This document shows, piece after piece, positions 1-11,780 of a stretch of DNA of 64,000 nucleotides (position 1 is the stretch's first letter; every line of letters starts with the position of its first letter). Under the pieces are notes generated by a model. The model was not told the origin of the DNA. It was given only the letters and a program-made list of their open reading frames with translations, and ran no database searches. The position numbers and the translations under genes are program-made. Source of the stretch: Chlorocebus sabaeus (Eukaryota; Chordata; Mammalia; Primates; Cercopithecidae); contig NC_132910.1 in NCBI RefSeq assembly GCF_047675955.1, forward strand, positions 93,646,923 to 93,710,922, given 5' to 3'.

Positions 1-989
1 CATATTATGTGTACATTTGAATCTTCAGGACTGCTTATCCCTGACTTAGAGGAGCCTCCCTTCCTTTTTCCCCTCTCAAATTCTTATTTATGCTTCAAAG
101 GAAGTTCAGTCTTGCTATATGAATTGCCTTTTTCCCCTAACTCTATAATGAGATTTCCTTTGTTTGAATCCATATTTCCTAATAATTTTGTTCTCTTATT
201 GTTTTTCTGAGGTTTCTCTCTTCAGTTAGATCCCCTGGTTATAGCTCCTAATAATTTTCCAGTAATGAAAAATATTATTAAACATATTTATTTATATTTA
301 AAGATAAATACTTATTTATGTTTATTATAATTAATATTAAGACCAAAAGGCTGTACGTGGAAGGATCAGAGCACGCTAAGTTTGCCTACTAATTGCTGAG
401 AGGCTCATTTAATTCATCAGCCAAAATAAATTTGAATGTTTCAGCTCAAAAAGAATGGAGGCTTTAAGTATGTGATTCTGTGCACATAAGTAAATGTGTG
501 TTTCTATCCTAAAAGAAAAAAAAAAGTAGTTTTCTCTCCTGTTTCTCTGGGGTACTTCCCTTTCCCCTTTTCTCAAAAGATTACCATGTTTAGCCTCACA
601 TTGTTGGATATCATGTTAATTCAAAGTCTCTACAACTTTACTGACAAGTCCCTGAAATGAATACTTCTAATATTGTCTCCAAAAGGCTTTATCACTGATA
701 AAAATTATGATTCAAAATGTTTCTCCAAAAAAAGCTTATCTAAGATACCATCTATAAATATCCATGATGCTGACTTCCTAAAAACCACTTATCTGCTTAG
801 TTGCACTTATTATTCTAATTTCACACATACTCATTTTCTCTTGAATAGGAAAACTGTTTCTTGAAGAGTCAACTGTTTTCTCAGCCCTTTTGATACTGCT
901 AGTTTGCTTGCTCACTGTTCATAACACTCCCATGCACCAGCTGAAACAAGAATGTAATTATAATTTCCTAAGAAGTAGTGAACAGAATA
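1..989. other. AT-rich single-copy DNA, no gene seen
   Basis: No recognised repeat or splice-bounded exon was seen. Open frames here are under 70 codons and lack similarity I can name. There is a very AT-rich stretch at about 255-335. Confidence 0.5.
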
Positions 990-1115
990 GCCTTCTAACA
1001 TAGCACTTTCTAGATGATGGAAATGTATAATTTGCACTGGTGGATATGGTAGCCACTACCCATATCTGGCTACTGAGCATTTGAAATTTAGCTAATAGGA
1101 TTGAGGATATAGATA
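990..1115 (+). mobile_element. hAT-Charlie-like DNA transposon fragment
   Basis: The stretch with 'gatgatggaaatgt', 'atggtagccactac' and 'tggctactgagcat' matches my memory of a common non-autonomous hAT-type MER element. Only one end is present and no 8-bp target duplication was found. The subfamily is not assigned. Confidence 0.5.
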
Positions 1116-1132
1116 TTTTTATGTTAGTCAAT

Positions 1133-1482
1133 TGATATGGCTTGGCTGTATCCCCATCCAAATCTCACCTTGAATTGCAACAGACCCCATGTGTCAAGGG
1201 TGGGATCAGGTGGAGATAATTGAATCAAGGGGGCAGTTTCCTCCATATTGTTCTCATGGTAGTAAATAAGTCTCATGAGATCTAATGGTTTTATAAATGG
1301 GAGTTCTGCACAAGCCCTCTTGCCTGCCACCATGTAAGATGTGCCTTTGCTTATCCTTTGCCTTCCACCATGACTGTGAGGCCTCCCAGCCATGTGGAAC
1401 TGTGAATCCATAAACTTCTTTCCTTTATAAATTACTCAGTCCAGGTATGTCTTTATTAGTAGTGTGAGAACAGAATAATATC
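1133..1482 (+). mobile_element. Solo LTR, THE1-type (ERVL-MaLR)
   Basis: It starts with TGATATGG, runs through the typical 'catgactgtgaggcctccc' block and ends near 'agaataata'. Length of about 350 bp fits a THE1 LTR (known family size about 350-370 bp). The flanks are tcaat (1128-1132) and ttaat (1483-1487), a 5-bp target duplication with one mismatch. There is no internal region, so it is a solo LTR. The overlapping minus-strand open frame is only the antisense of the LTR. Confidence 0.85.
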
Positions 1483-2015
1483 TTAATTTAACCTCAAATA
1501 GCCATCTGAGGGTAGTTACTACTGCATTAGATGGTGTAATTTTAACATAATCAATACTGTTAAGATTGTATATTTAATAAAAATTAAGAGGTTAAATAAA
1601 CAATACTCAGAATTAAATGACATTTAGTTTAACAGCATATGCTTTTCATATTTGTAAATTAAAAAATTTAGACAGAGTATTCCCTATATCTATGTTTATA
1701 GCTATACTCCTAATTAGTTGTGTGGTATTAGAAAAACTGCATTATTTTTATGGACCTCAAAAGTTTAGAACACGTGATCACCAACTTTGAAATTATTTGA
1801 TTCTATATGGATCTTAAACTTATTACCCTGAGAATATTTTTGAAAATTAACTGAGAAATATATGTATGTATGTGTACACACATTCCCACACATTACAGAC
1901 TGAAAAGCTGCATGCCAATGGAAGCATAATTTTAAAAAAATAATATTCAGGTTCATCAATTTTTAAATCTACTAGGACTTTGATGCTGAAACCTAAGTTT
2001 TCTTGGACCACCACA
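1483..2015. other. AT-rich spacer between two LTRs
   Basis: No repeat family or gene was recognised. The antisense open frames at about 1765-2041 are short and partly cover the start of the next LTR. Confidence 0.5.
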
Positions 2016-2020
2016 GAATA

Positions 2021-2448
2021 TGTATTAGTCCATTCTTGCACTGCTACAAAGACATACCTGAGACGGAGTAATTTATAAAGAAAAGAGATTTAGTTTGTTC
2101 ACAGTTCTGCAGGATATACAGAAAGCATGATGCTGGTATCCACCTGACTTCCAGGGAAGCCTCAGGAAACTTTCAATAATGACAGAAAGCAAAGGGGAAG
2201 CAGGCATGGCATATCTTACATGGCAGGAGGAGGAGCAAGAGAGAGAGAGGAGAGGTGCTACATGCTTTTAAAGAACTATATCTTGAAAGAACTCACTATC
2301 AGGAGAACAGCACCAAGGGATGGTGCTAAATCATTCATGAGAAATCTATACCCATAATCCAATCACCTCCCGCCAGGTTCCACCTCCAACATTGGGGGTT
2401 ACAATTCGACATGAGATCTGGGCAAGGACACAGATCCAAACCATACCA
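2021..2448 (-). mobile_element. Solo LTR, MST-type (ERVL-MaLR)
   Basis: Read on the minus strand it begins TGGTATGG and ends with 'ggactaataca', the MaLR LTR termini. Its 428-bp length fits MSTA/MSTB rather than THE1. A perfect 5-bp target duplication GAATA lies at 2016-2020 and 2449-2453, which fixes both ends. It is a solo LTR in the opposite direction to the THE1 LTR 540 bp upstream. Confidence 0.9.
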
Positions 2449-2720
2449 GAATATATGCTGGTATTTATAAGCATCTGTAATATTTCACATTTGTTTGTTT
2501 TGCTTTGTTTTGTTAGCTTCAAGGAAAAGCGAGTAATGGTAAGTATATAACATACTCATAACTATGAATTAAACACTTTTATCTATGAATTAAAGACTTT
2601 TATCTGGCCTAACATTAAAAAATATATATCTTTTATTTTTTCATTTGTAAAAAAAAAAAATATTTGTGTGCAAAAAATAGATTGGCTTTTCAAACACTTA
2701 ATTTTCCTTCTGGAAGTTCC

Positions 2721-3020
2721 GTCCTTTTTTTTTTTTTTTTGAGACAGAGTCTGGCTGTGTCACCCAGGCTGGAGTGCAGTGGTATGATCTCGGTTCACTG
2801 CAACCTCCGCCTCCCAGGTTCAAGCGATTCTCCTGCCTCAGCCTCCCAAGTAGCTGGGATTACAGGTGCACGCCACCATGCCTGGATAATTTTTGTAATT
2901 TTAGTAGAGACGGGTTTCACCACATTGGTCAAGCTGGTCTCAAACTCCTGACCTCAGGTGATCTACCAGCCTCAGCCTCCCAAAGTGCTGGGATTATAGG
3001 CTTGAGCCACCTTGTCTGGC
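2721..3020 (-). mobile_element. Alu element (AluS-like)
   Basis: A reverse-oriented full Alu: T16 at 2725-2740 is the poly-A tail, followed by the two-monomer body ending at 'ctggcc'. Target duplication ctggaagttcc lies at 2710-2720 and 3021-3031. The sequence lacks the AluY diagnostic changes seen in the copy at 25774, so AluS is the likelier class. Overlapping plus-strand open frames of about 95 codons are antisense Alu and not genes. Confidence 0.93.
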
Positions 3021-3031
3021 CTGGAAGTTCC

Positions 3032-3493
3032 CTCTTTAAGGACAGGTTTCTGTAACTCACTGCATAGCATACACAGGTATACATGCATTATTTTTTTGGA
3101 CCTCAATAGGTATGCATACCCTGTTTGCACATGGTATGCAAATCATCCCTCTTCCGCCCAACTAACCACTTTCAGGAGAACAAATGGACGCAGGAGAAGA
3201 TAGTGAGTTCTTTCAAGATATGGCTGTTTAAAAGGCAGCTGCTGATTGCAGCTCTCTAGGAATAGCCAAGGAGTTGGCAAAGGAAGCTCACTCTCCCTGC
3301 TGCTTCTGCCTCTGAAGTGAGTGATCCACGCTTTGGTAGATGAAATGATTCATTTGTATGCAGAAAGAAAATATTAAGACTCTTGCCTATATTTAGTTTT
3401 TACAGAATAACTAAGAAAGAAATTAGGCCTCACAATTATTTAACGTATAGTGTGTAGAGACTGCTATGTGCTCACTGCAATATCTGTTCTTTA
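3032..3493. other. Single-copy DNA, nothing recognised
   Basis: I see no repeat, exon or RNA gene between the Alu and the MLT1 LTR. Confidence 0.45.
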
Positions 3494-3938
3494 TGTCTTG
3501 ATCCTTCTTGGCTATTTCAACAAAAATGCCACAGACTAAGTAGCTTAAAAACAACAGAAATGTATTTCTCGCTGTTCTGAAGGCCAAGAAGTCCAAGTTC
3601 GAGGTACCAACATCTTTGATGTTTGGTAAGGGCCCAATTCCTGGTTTACAGAAAACTTGAGATTAGGTTGGTGTAAAAAGAATTGCAGTTTTTGCCATTT
3701 TAAAAAGTAATGGCAAAACTGCAATTATTTTTGCACCGACCAATATAACCTCACAAGGAGGAAAGGGAAAGAAAACTCCCTGGGGACTTTTTTATGAGGG
3801 CACTAATCTCATTGATGAAGGCTCCACCCTCATGACTTAATCATCTCCCAAAGGCCCCATGTCCAAATATCATCACCATGGGTGTTAGGATTTAACACCC
3901 TATGAAATTGATGGAAAAGAAACATTCAGTCAATAGCA
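3494..3938 (-). mobile_element. MLT1-type LTR split by MADE1
   Basis: Starts TGTCTTGATCC and ends AATAGCA, with the MaLR blocks 'gagggcactaatc' and 'ggctccaccctcatgac' in reverse orientation. A 5-bp duplication with one mismatch flanks it: cttta (3489-3493) and ctttc (3939-3943). A MADE1 element at 3663-3745 interrupts it, so the LTR is the older of the two. Confidence 0.75.
3663..3745 (+). mobile_element. MADE1 miniature mariner (MITE), hairpin
   Basis: An 83-bp near-perfect inverted repeat. The left arm 'ggttggtgtaaaaagaattg' pairs with the right arm ending 'ttgcaccgacc', around a short central loop. This is the MADE1 consensus layout, a derivative of the Hsmar1 mariner. It is known that the miR-548 family arose from MADE1 copies, so the transcript would fold as a pre-miRNA-like hairpin on either strand. 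Transcription here is not shown by the sequence. Confidence 0.92.
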
Positions 3939-3943
3939 CTTTC

Positions 3944-5151
3944 CTCACTTAGTAACAGAACCTGGACTGTTAGCTCAATATGTTGTCACTTAGAATGAAA
4001 GTTATTATTCCCTGGTCTTATTTCTAGCTAAGTTTTGGCCCCTATATTCAATCAGAAATAATGTTAAGTGCCATCTAGAAAACTTCCTTGAAGGGAAGCA
4101 TGGCCTTTGTTCTCCTTTCTTTCTTCCTGCTAATTAGAATGTGAATGTAACGGCTAGAGATCCAGCTGCTGCTTTGTACCATAAGGGAGCAGACCCATGA
4201 TGAGAAGAGACATTCAACAAAAAAGAGAGCTTTTCTCCCTGATGATCAGAGACCTACCAAACAGTCCTTGACTGTCAACCTACAGATTTCACATGGAAAA
4301 GAGATACAATTCCATCTAGTTTAAGACACTGCTATTTGTTTTAAATACTATTTCTGCCATATGCAGCTGAACATAAGCAAAACTGATACGTATAGATTTG
4401 TGAGTAGTAGGTTTTATAAGGTATATATTAATATGAAGATAACAAATGCATGCTCTTTATTTTTCACAGGATATACAATAAAATAGTTTTGAGATTACAA
4501 AACTAAAAGACTGTTACATGCTCCTGCCAAGGTCATCTATATCTGGAAATCAATAGAATTTCATGAGTTACCATCATACATACACTGATTATACTGCCGT
4601 AGACTCTCAGTATTTTGGGGACCTATCGCTACAGATCCTTGGGAAATCTAAAATTCACAACACATATGTCTTTGTATAGACCCCTGACTTTTCATAGACA
4701 TAATTTCTGTCCAGAATCTCATGTTCTGTGACTATATCCTTCCATCATATTAAAAAGAGAAATGTTTAAATCATTTAACAAAAAGCTATACAATAACAAA
4801 TGGAGAATGCAAAAAGCATTAATATTTAGATGCTGGGTGCTTGGCTAGATTCACTTGTCACTTAATAACTTAGTCGTACACATCAGCCTCATGGTGTATG
4901 TTACTCACACACCTTGATTAAATTGTAAAAAATCAGGTGTCATGATCTTCAAGGTTATTTGCAAATGGTTGAGTCCTCCAAGGCCAAATTCACAAATATA
5001 AAGGGTTTGTTGTACTAACAACCAGACTTCCACTGCATCCCACCATGTTATAGTAATATTCTTAGTTAATATGAACTTATACTTAAACACAGTGGTGATG
5101 GTTATAGGAAGGGGTAGCAAATAAATATCAAAATAAGTCCTCAATTGTAAC
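3944..5151. other. Mostly single-copy DNA with a possible old LTR-like remnant
   Basis: At about 4080-4360 the wording ('cttcctgctaattagaatgtg' followed by 'agacactgctatttgtttta') resembles a degraded mammal-wide LTR/MER-type repeat, but I cannot name the family. The rest shows nothing recognisable. Confidence 0.35.
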
Positions 5152-5215
5152 TGAAATAGTATAGTGCTGGTATAAAAATAGACACACAGATCAATGGAAC
5201 AGAACAAAGAACCCA

Positions 5216-5360
5216 CAGGAGGCTGAGGCAGGAGAATCACCTGAGCCCTGGAGGTAGAGGTTGCAGTAGGCCAAGGTCAAGCTACTGCACTCCAGTCAGC
5301 ATGGGTGACAGAGCAAGACTCTGTCTCAAAACAAACAAACAAACAAACAAAAAACAACAA
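5216..5360 (+). mobile_element. 5'-truncated Alu inside L1
   Basis: Only the right-hand part is present, from 'ggaggctgaggcaggag' to 'gactctgtctcaaaac', followed by a tail of four caaa repeats. It sits between L1 blocks that are otherwise contiguous. No clear target duplication was found. Confidence 0.85.
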
Positions 5361-6230
5361 AATAAAGCTACATACCTACAAGCAAGTTGTCAAAAATATA
5401 CTCTAGGGAAAGAACACACAGTTCAATAAATGATGCTAGGAAAATCTGATAATCATACACAGAAGAATGAAAGTGAACCCCTATCTCTCAGTATATACAA
5501 AAATTAACTAAAGATGGACTAAAGACCTAAATGTAAGGCTTGAAACTATAAAACTCCTGGAAGAAAACCTACGAAAAACTCCTCTGGACATTGGCCTAGG
5601 CAAAGAATTTATGACTAAGTCCTCAAAAGGAAATGCAACAAAAACAAAAATACACAAATAGGACTTAATTAAACTGAATAGCTTCTGCACAACAAAACAA
5701 ATAATCAACAGAGTAAACAGGCAACCTACAGGATTAGTGAAAATATTTGAAAACAATGCATCTGACAGAGGGCTAATATCCAGAACCAAAGGAACTCAAA
5801 CAGCTCCACAAAAAAGAAACAACTCCATTAAAAAGTAGGCGAAGGACATGAACAGACATTTTTTCAAAAGAAAACGTAAAGTGACCTATAAACATATAGG
5901 AAAAATGCTCAATATGAGTAATCTTAAGAGTAATGAAAATTAAAACCACAATGAGATAGCATCTTACCCAAGTCAGAATGACTATTATTAAAAGGTCAAA
6001 AAACAACAGATGTTCGTGAGGATCCAGAGAAAAAGGAATGCTTACAGACTATTCGTGGAAATCTAAATTAGTGCAACCCCAATGGAAGACCGTATGGAGA
6101 TTTCTAAAGAACTAAAAATAGAACTACCCTTTGATTCAGAAATTCCACTACTGAGTATCCACCCAAAGGAAAAGAAACCATTATATCAGAAAGAAACCTG
6201 AACTCATAAGTTTATCGCAGCACTATTCAT

Positions 6231-7700
6231 TTTTTGTTTATTTATTTTTATTTTAAAAGATTAGTTCTGAGTCAGTATGACTATGTATCGAGGAACACAA
6301 TCTGAAGAGATCCTGAGACAGTGCATCTGCAGAAGTTAGACTGCACTTTGGTTTTATACATTTTAAAAAGGGAGGAGGTTTTACACATTTTAGAAAGGGA
6401 GGAGTTACAGGCAAAGTACTAAATCAGTACATGGAAGGTATATGTTGGTTTGGTCCAAAAAGGTAGATATCTACAGGTTATAGGTGGATTAAGAGATTCC
6501 TTAATTTGCAATTGGTTAAAGCAGTAAAGCTTCGTCTACAAATTTGGAGTCAGCAGAAAGGAATGTTTTAAGTTAAGATAAGGAAGTCTGTTAACCAATA
6601 AACTAGGTCAGAGCGACCTGTAGGAGTGTGCGAGTTAACCCTTGCCTAGCATGGCCTTAGATCCTATTTATGATTCAGTATCTTACTGTCACAAAGAGTC
6701 CATCTAGTTAGTGTCATGATCTCTATTTTTATTAATTTTTATTAGTGCTAGTCAGTTGTGCCTACTCCAAAAGGGAGAGAGTATAATAAGGTATGTCTGA
6801 CCTCCCTTCCCATCATGGCTGGGAATTCAGTTTTTAAGGTTTTTCTGACGTCCCCTTAGCCAAGAGGGTGTCTCTTCAGTCAGTGGGGTGCTTAAGATTT
6901 TATTTTTAGTTTACAACTTGACAGTTTCACTTTTTCATAGGGGTTGAGAGAATGCTTCCTCTGCCCACTGAAGGTTCGCTGAAAATAAACTGACAAAAGC
7001 CAGATTAATAGGAGAAAAAAGGCATACAAATTCATAATGTGCCTAAATACGGAAGTCATATACAAAATATGAGACTTAAAGAGGGGCCATATGTTTGAGG
7101 AATAATAATCTCTTTATATGGGAGAGATGTATGGACTCAGGTGTTAGATATTATTTTATAAATGATTCTATTTGGAAGCTAGATGGACAAGGTGAGGGGT
7201 AGAACTGCATAGAAACAAAGATAGACACGTTTATGCAGATAAAGTCCCTCAGCCCCACCCAAGGAAATCTCTTGGTGCTGCCCTCAGAATGGACGAAATG
7301 TCTTTCTCAGTGTGATGATGACTCCAAGTTGCTTCTCTTCTTTGGTGGTTGATCTTTCCTGGTTATTTGATGAGATACCTAGAGAGAGAGTCTTAAAACA
7401 TAAAACATTGCTTTTGGAAATAAGCTTTCTTAGATAAAGAAACTTCAGAGAAAGTATCTCCCAGTGCTTCTGTAAAGAGGATTAGAGAGACAAGGAGGCA
7501 AGAGAAGGTCAGAGACTTATTTCTGAGACCTCTCAATTTTTAAGGTACTTAGCATGTTAAAGAGCCATATTTTGGGGAATTATTTTCTGTACCCCAACTC
7601 TTCTAAATTTTACCCATTCTGGTGAGCATAAATTTTTGTCTTATTTTAGTTTTCATTTATATTTCCTTGAAGGCTGAAGATGTTGAGTATCTTTTCATGT
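6231..7700 (-). mobile_element. 1.47-kb retrocopy-like insert (L1 scrap + LTR-like sequence + poly-A)
   Basis: The host L1 sequence gcagcactattcat (6217-6230) recurs with one change at 7701-7714, so the insert has a 14-bp target duplication. On the minus strand the insert begins with about 90 bp of sense L1 ORF2 (7608-7700). It continues through about 1.3 kb of non-L1 sequence with a TATA-like 'atgtataaaacc' (about 6352-6363), and ends in an A-rich tail (6231-6255). The target length and tail indicate L1-machinery insertion of a polyadenylated RNA. The non-L1 part resembles an ERV1-type LTR U3-R region, but I cannot name the family. Confidence 0.6.
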
Positions 7701-8167
7701 GCAGCATTATTCATAATAGCAGTCATGGAATCAACCTAAGTGTCCATTGATGGATGACTGAATTTAAAATATGCTATATATACACCATGGACTACTACTC
7801 AGTCATGAAAAAAGAATGAAATCTTGTCTTTTACAGCAACATGGATAAAACTGGGAGCCATTATCCTAAGTGAAACGACTCAGAAACAGAAAGCCAAAAA
7901 GCACATGTTCTTACTTGTAAGTGGGAGCTAAACAGCAGTTATATATGGGCATCCAGAGTAGAATAATAGACACTGGAGACTCCAAAAGGTGGGAAGGATA
8001 GGAAGGGTATGAAGAATTAAATACTACCTATTGGGTACATTGTAGAGTATTTGGGTGATGGGCACTCTAAAAGCCCAAACTTCACAGCTACACAATACAC
8101 CCTTGTAAGAAAACTATACTTTTACCTCTAAGATCTAGAAAAATACAATAAAAAATTTTTTTAAAAG

Positions 8168-9184
8168 CCCTCTATTTTCTCAAACATGCACAAACTGGGA
8201 ACCCTCACACTCCTAACCCATTATCATTTATTCTATTCAGTGGCTTTCCTGGAATATCAGGAGTTTCTAGCCTGGCAGAATACTCTGTGCCTAGAGCTGC
8301 ACTGTTTCTATTGACAAATTGACACAAACAAAGGCAGATCTCATCCATTCCCTGGCTGTGGAAAAATGAACATAGCTGACATACATTCGCTCCAACTCAC
8401 ACACATGCATAACTGATCTGCACCCACCTTCCCTCAGGTCACAAGGATGACAGCTGGAGGAAAAATGCTCAAGGGCAGCAACCACTGCTTGCTGCTCAGA
8501 ATATAATCTCCCCTCCCTTCAGCAAGACCAGGACAGCATCAGAGGCAAAAGCTCATGGTTGGAGAGACACAGTCTAGCACAATCTTCACACTCAGAGTGG
8601 ATGCTAAGCAGCTATCAGGGACATGAGTTTGGGTAACATAAAGAGAGAAGGCTCTGCCATTAATTTCATAAAGGTTAGCCGGTGAGCAATAAACAACGAG
8701 CTGGCATTATCCTAGGCACTCTCTGCCTGCTTCCAAAGCATGTGACTCCTGGAGTTCAGAGAAAACAGCACAGATGAAAAGGGAGAATATCCCTGATTAA
8801 GTCATCTGTTAAAAAATAGTCACAATATAAATCCTACAGAAAACCCTGTTTGGAGGATGCACTTAGCATCTCTCATCTTGCCTTGACAAGTTGAATTGAA
8901 TTAACACAATTTCCAGGCAATGCAACAGAGATAACAGCATAAAAGTTGGAGATTCTCATGTCACTTGTCACTCTTCAGGTTTCACCTCCTTTTGTTGAAA
9001 TGAGTTAGTCCAAATTATTACAGTTTATCAATAAAAATATCATGCTTAAGAAGCATTATGGCAAAATGTCATTACAATGATGGAATGGTAATTCAAATCA
9101 TCCTTTTTAAAGGGAATTAAAGAAAATTAGATTTTATATACTTTATGTGCTATAGTAATATAGCCAATGGGGAACATTAAGAAA
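8168..9184. other. Single-copy DNA, no repeat recognised
   Basis: About 1 kb with more balanced composition than its surroundings. No transposon wording, exon-like frame or RNA gene was seen. The minus-strand frame at 8291-8485 (64 codons) has no recognisable features. Confidence 0.45.
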
Positions 9185-10850
9185 TGAATATTGAAATACT
9201 TAATATTGTCAAAATGTCCATACTACTCAAAGTGATTTACAGATTCAATGCAATACCTATCAAAATGTCAATGGTCTTTTCTACTGAAATAGAAAAAAAA
9301 AAAAACTAAAACGTATATGAAATCACAAAAGACTTTGAATAGACAAAACAATCTTAAGAAGAACAAAGTTGGAGAAAGCACACTTCCTGGTTTCAAAATA
9401 TAATGCAAAGCTATTCTAATTAAAACACTATGCTGCTGGCATAATGAAAGACATATGGACCAATGGAACAGAATGGAGAACTTCTGAAATAAGCCCACAT
9501 ATGTATGATCAACTGATTTTTGATAAAGGTGTCAAGGACATGCCAAAAGGAAGGCCAATTTGTCTCTTCAACAAACAGTGTTGGGAAAACTAGATATCCA
9601 CATGCAAAAAGTAAAACTGGACCCTTTTTTTACACTATACACATACACACAAAATTCTAAAAATGGATTAAAGACTTAAAATAATCCCAAACTATGTAAT
9701 ACTCATAAAAAAAAAAATAGAGGAAAAGCTTCATGACATTGGTCTTGACAATGATTTATTGCATATGACACCAAAGCATAGGCAATGAATGCAAAACTAG
9801 GCAAATGGGACTATATCAAACTGAAAAGCTTCTGCAGAGTAAACAATCAACAAAATGAAAAGACAATCTGTGGAATGGAGACAGTTTTTGCAAATACTAT
9901 ATCTAATAAGGGATTACTATCCAAAATAGATCCTTCAACTCAATGGCAAAATAAAAATAAACAAAAAACAAAGAGCCAAAAGCAAAAAGGCAAATGACTT
10001 GAATATACATTTCTCCAAAGACTACATACAAAAGGCCAACAGATGTATGAAATGATGCCCAACATCACTCACCCCCAGGGAAATGAAAATCAACACCACA
10101 CTGAGATATCACCTTACACCTCTTAAGATGGTTTTTATAGAAAAAGACGAAATAAGAAGTATTGGCATGGATGTGAAGAAACTGATTATTTATGCCATCC
10201 TGAGTATGTAAAATAGTGCAGCTGCTATAGAAAACAGTATGGAGATTCCTCAAAAAAATTAAAAATAGAAATACTATATATTCCAGTAACCCTGATTCTG
10301 GATATTTATCCAAAGGAATTGAAATCAGGATCTCAAAGACATAGTTCCACTCCCATGCTCACTGAGCATTATTCACGATAGCCAAGATGTGGAAACAACC
10401 TACATGTCCACTGACAGATGAAGGGACAAAGAAAATATGGTTTATACATACAATGGAATCGATTCAGCCTTAAAAAAAGGCAGTCCTGCCATAGGCAACA
10501 ACATGGATAAACCTTGAAGACATTATGCTAAGTGAAATAAGCCAGTCACAGAAGAATAAATACTGGATAATACTACTTAAAAGAGTTATATAAAAGAGTC
10601 AAGGAGTTACATAAAAAGGTTCAAACACAGAGAGCCAGAGAGTAGAATGGTTGTTGCCAAGGGATAAGAGGGAAAGGGAAGTAAGGAATTGCTATCCAAT
10701 GAGTGTAAGATTTCAGTTATGCAAGATTATTAAGTTCTAGAGATCGTCTATATAACATTGTGCCTACAGTTAATACTGTATTGTCCACTTAGAAACATGT
10801 TGAGAGGGTAGATCTCATGTTGTGTTATTATCGCAGGAATATCCTCAAAA
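9185..10850 (+). mobile_element. Degenerate L1M fragment (ORF2 3' half and 3'UTR)
   Basis: ORF2-derived blocks appear in order: 'gattcaatgcaatacctatc', 'catatggaccaatggaacag', 'ggattaaagacttaaa', 'acacaatggaat'-like, then the L1MB-L1MD type 3' end ('gagagggtagatctcatgtt'). Stops and indels occur in all frames. The 82-codon minus-strand frame and the 70-codon plus frame inside are chance remnants. Confidence 0.8.
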
Positions 10851-11079
10851 GGAGAAATGAATATGAGATTACAGATTATATCTCAGGAGTGGATAAGAAA
10901 GGAAAGGAAGAAAGATACATTTATTTTGCAACTAAGTAAGGATACTTTCTGAAATGTTTGAGCTCACATGATTTAACACAGAATCATAGTCCTAAAATTT
11001 AAAACCAAGTAAGAGTAGAAGGACTAATTTAACCTAACCTTTTTTAAAAATGAAGAAACTGGGGTTTTACAAAGTCAAA

Positions 11080-11780
11080 ATAATAGATACTAGCTGCAGA
11101 GAAAAGAGAACTCTCATACACTGCTAGTGGGGATGTAAGTTAGTTCAGCCACTGTGGAAAGCATTGTGGAGATTTCTCAAAGCAATTAAAACAGAACTAC
11201 CATTCAGCCCAACAACCCCATTAATGGGTATATACCTAAAGAAATGTAAGTAGCTCTACCATAAAAAGACAGGGACACATGTGTTCATATCCACACTAAT
11301 CACAAGCACGAATACAGGGAATCAACCTAAATGCCCATCAACTGTGGACTGGATAAAGAAAATATGGTACATATACACCACGGAATATTACACAGCTGTA
11401 GAAAAGAGCAAGATCATGTCTTTTGCAGCAACATAGATGCAGCTGGAAGCCATTATCCTAAGTGAATTTATGCAGGAACAGAAAACCAAATACTGCATGC
11501 TCTCACTTATAAATGGGAGCTATACCTTGAGTACACAAGCACACAAAGAAGGAAACAATAGACACCAGTGCCCACTTGAGGACGCAGTGGGGGAGAAGAG
11601 TGAGGATCGATAAACTACCTATCAGGTACTATGCTTATTACCTGGATGATGAAATAATATGTACAACAAACCCACATGACATGCAATTTATCTACAGAAC
11701 CTACTTGCTCATGTACGCATGAAACTGAAATAAGAGTTAAAAAAATAAAGATATGAGTATTAAAAATCAAAAAAAAAGTT
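11080..11780 (+). mobile_element. 5'-truncated primate L1 (3' end of ORF2 and 3'UTR)
   Basis: Begins at the 'ctctcatacactgc' block. It includes the ORF2 tail 'tacatatacaccacggaata' and a 3'UTR of the older L1PA/L1PB kind ('acctggatgatgaaataat', 'acaacaaacccacatgac'), with an A-rich end. All frames are broken and target duplications are unclear. Confidence 0.75.

Larger units (their letters stand above)
5152..8167 (+). mobile_element. Truncated L1 (old L1PA/L1PB-type), interrupted twice
   Basis: Starts inside ORF2 at the 'gaccaatggaacagaa'-like block and runs to a 3' end with a short A/T-rich tail near 8145-8167. All frames carry many stops. Two insertions split it: a partial Alu (5216-5360) and a 1.47-kb insert (6231-7700). 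The L1 segments are therefore 5152-5215, 5361-6230 and 7701-8167. The 3'UTR wording ('gatgggcactctaaaagccc') suggests an old primate L1 rather than a young L1PA. Confidence 0.8.

Noticed and set aside
2664..3055. Two overlapping frames of about 95 codons
   Set aside because: Antisense Alu (2721-3020) read in two frames.
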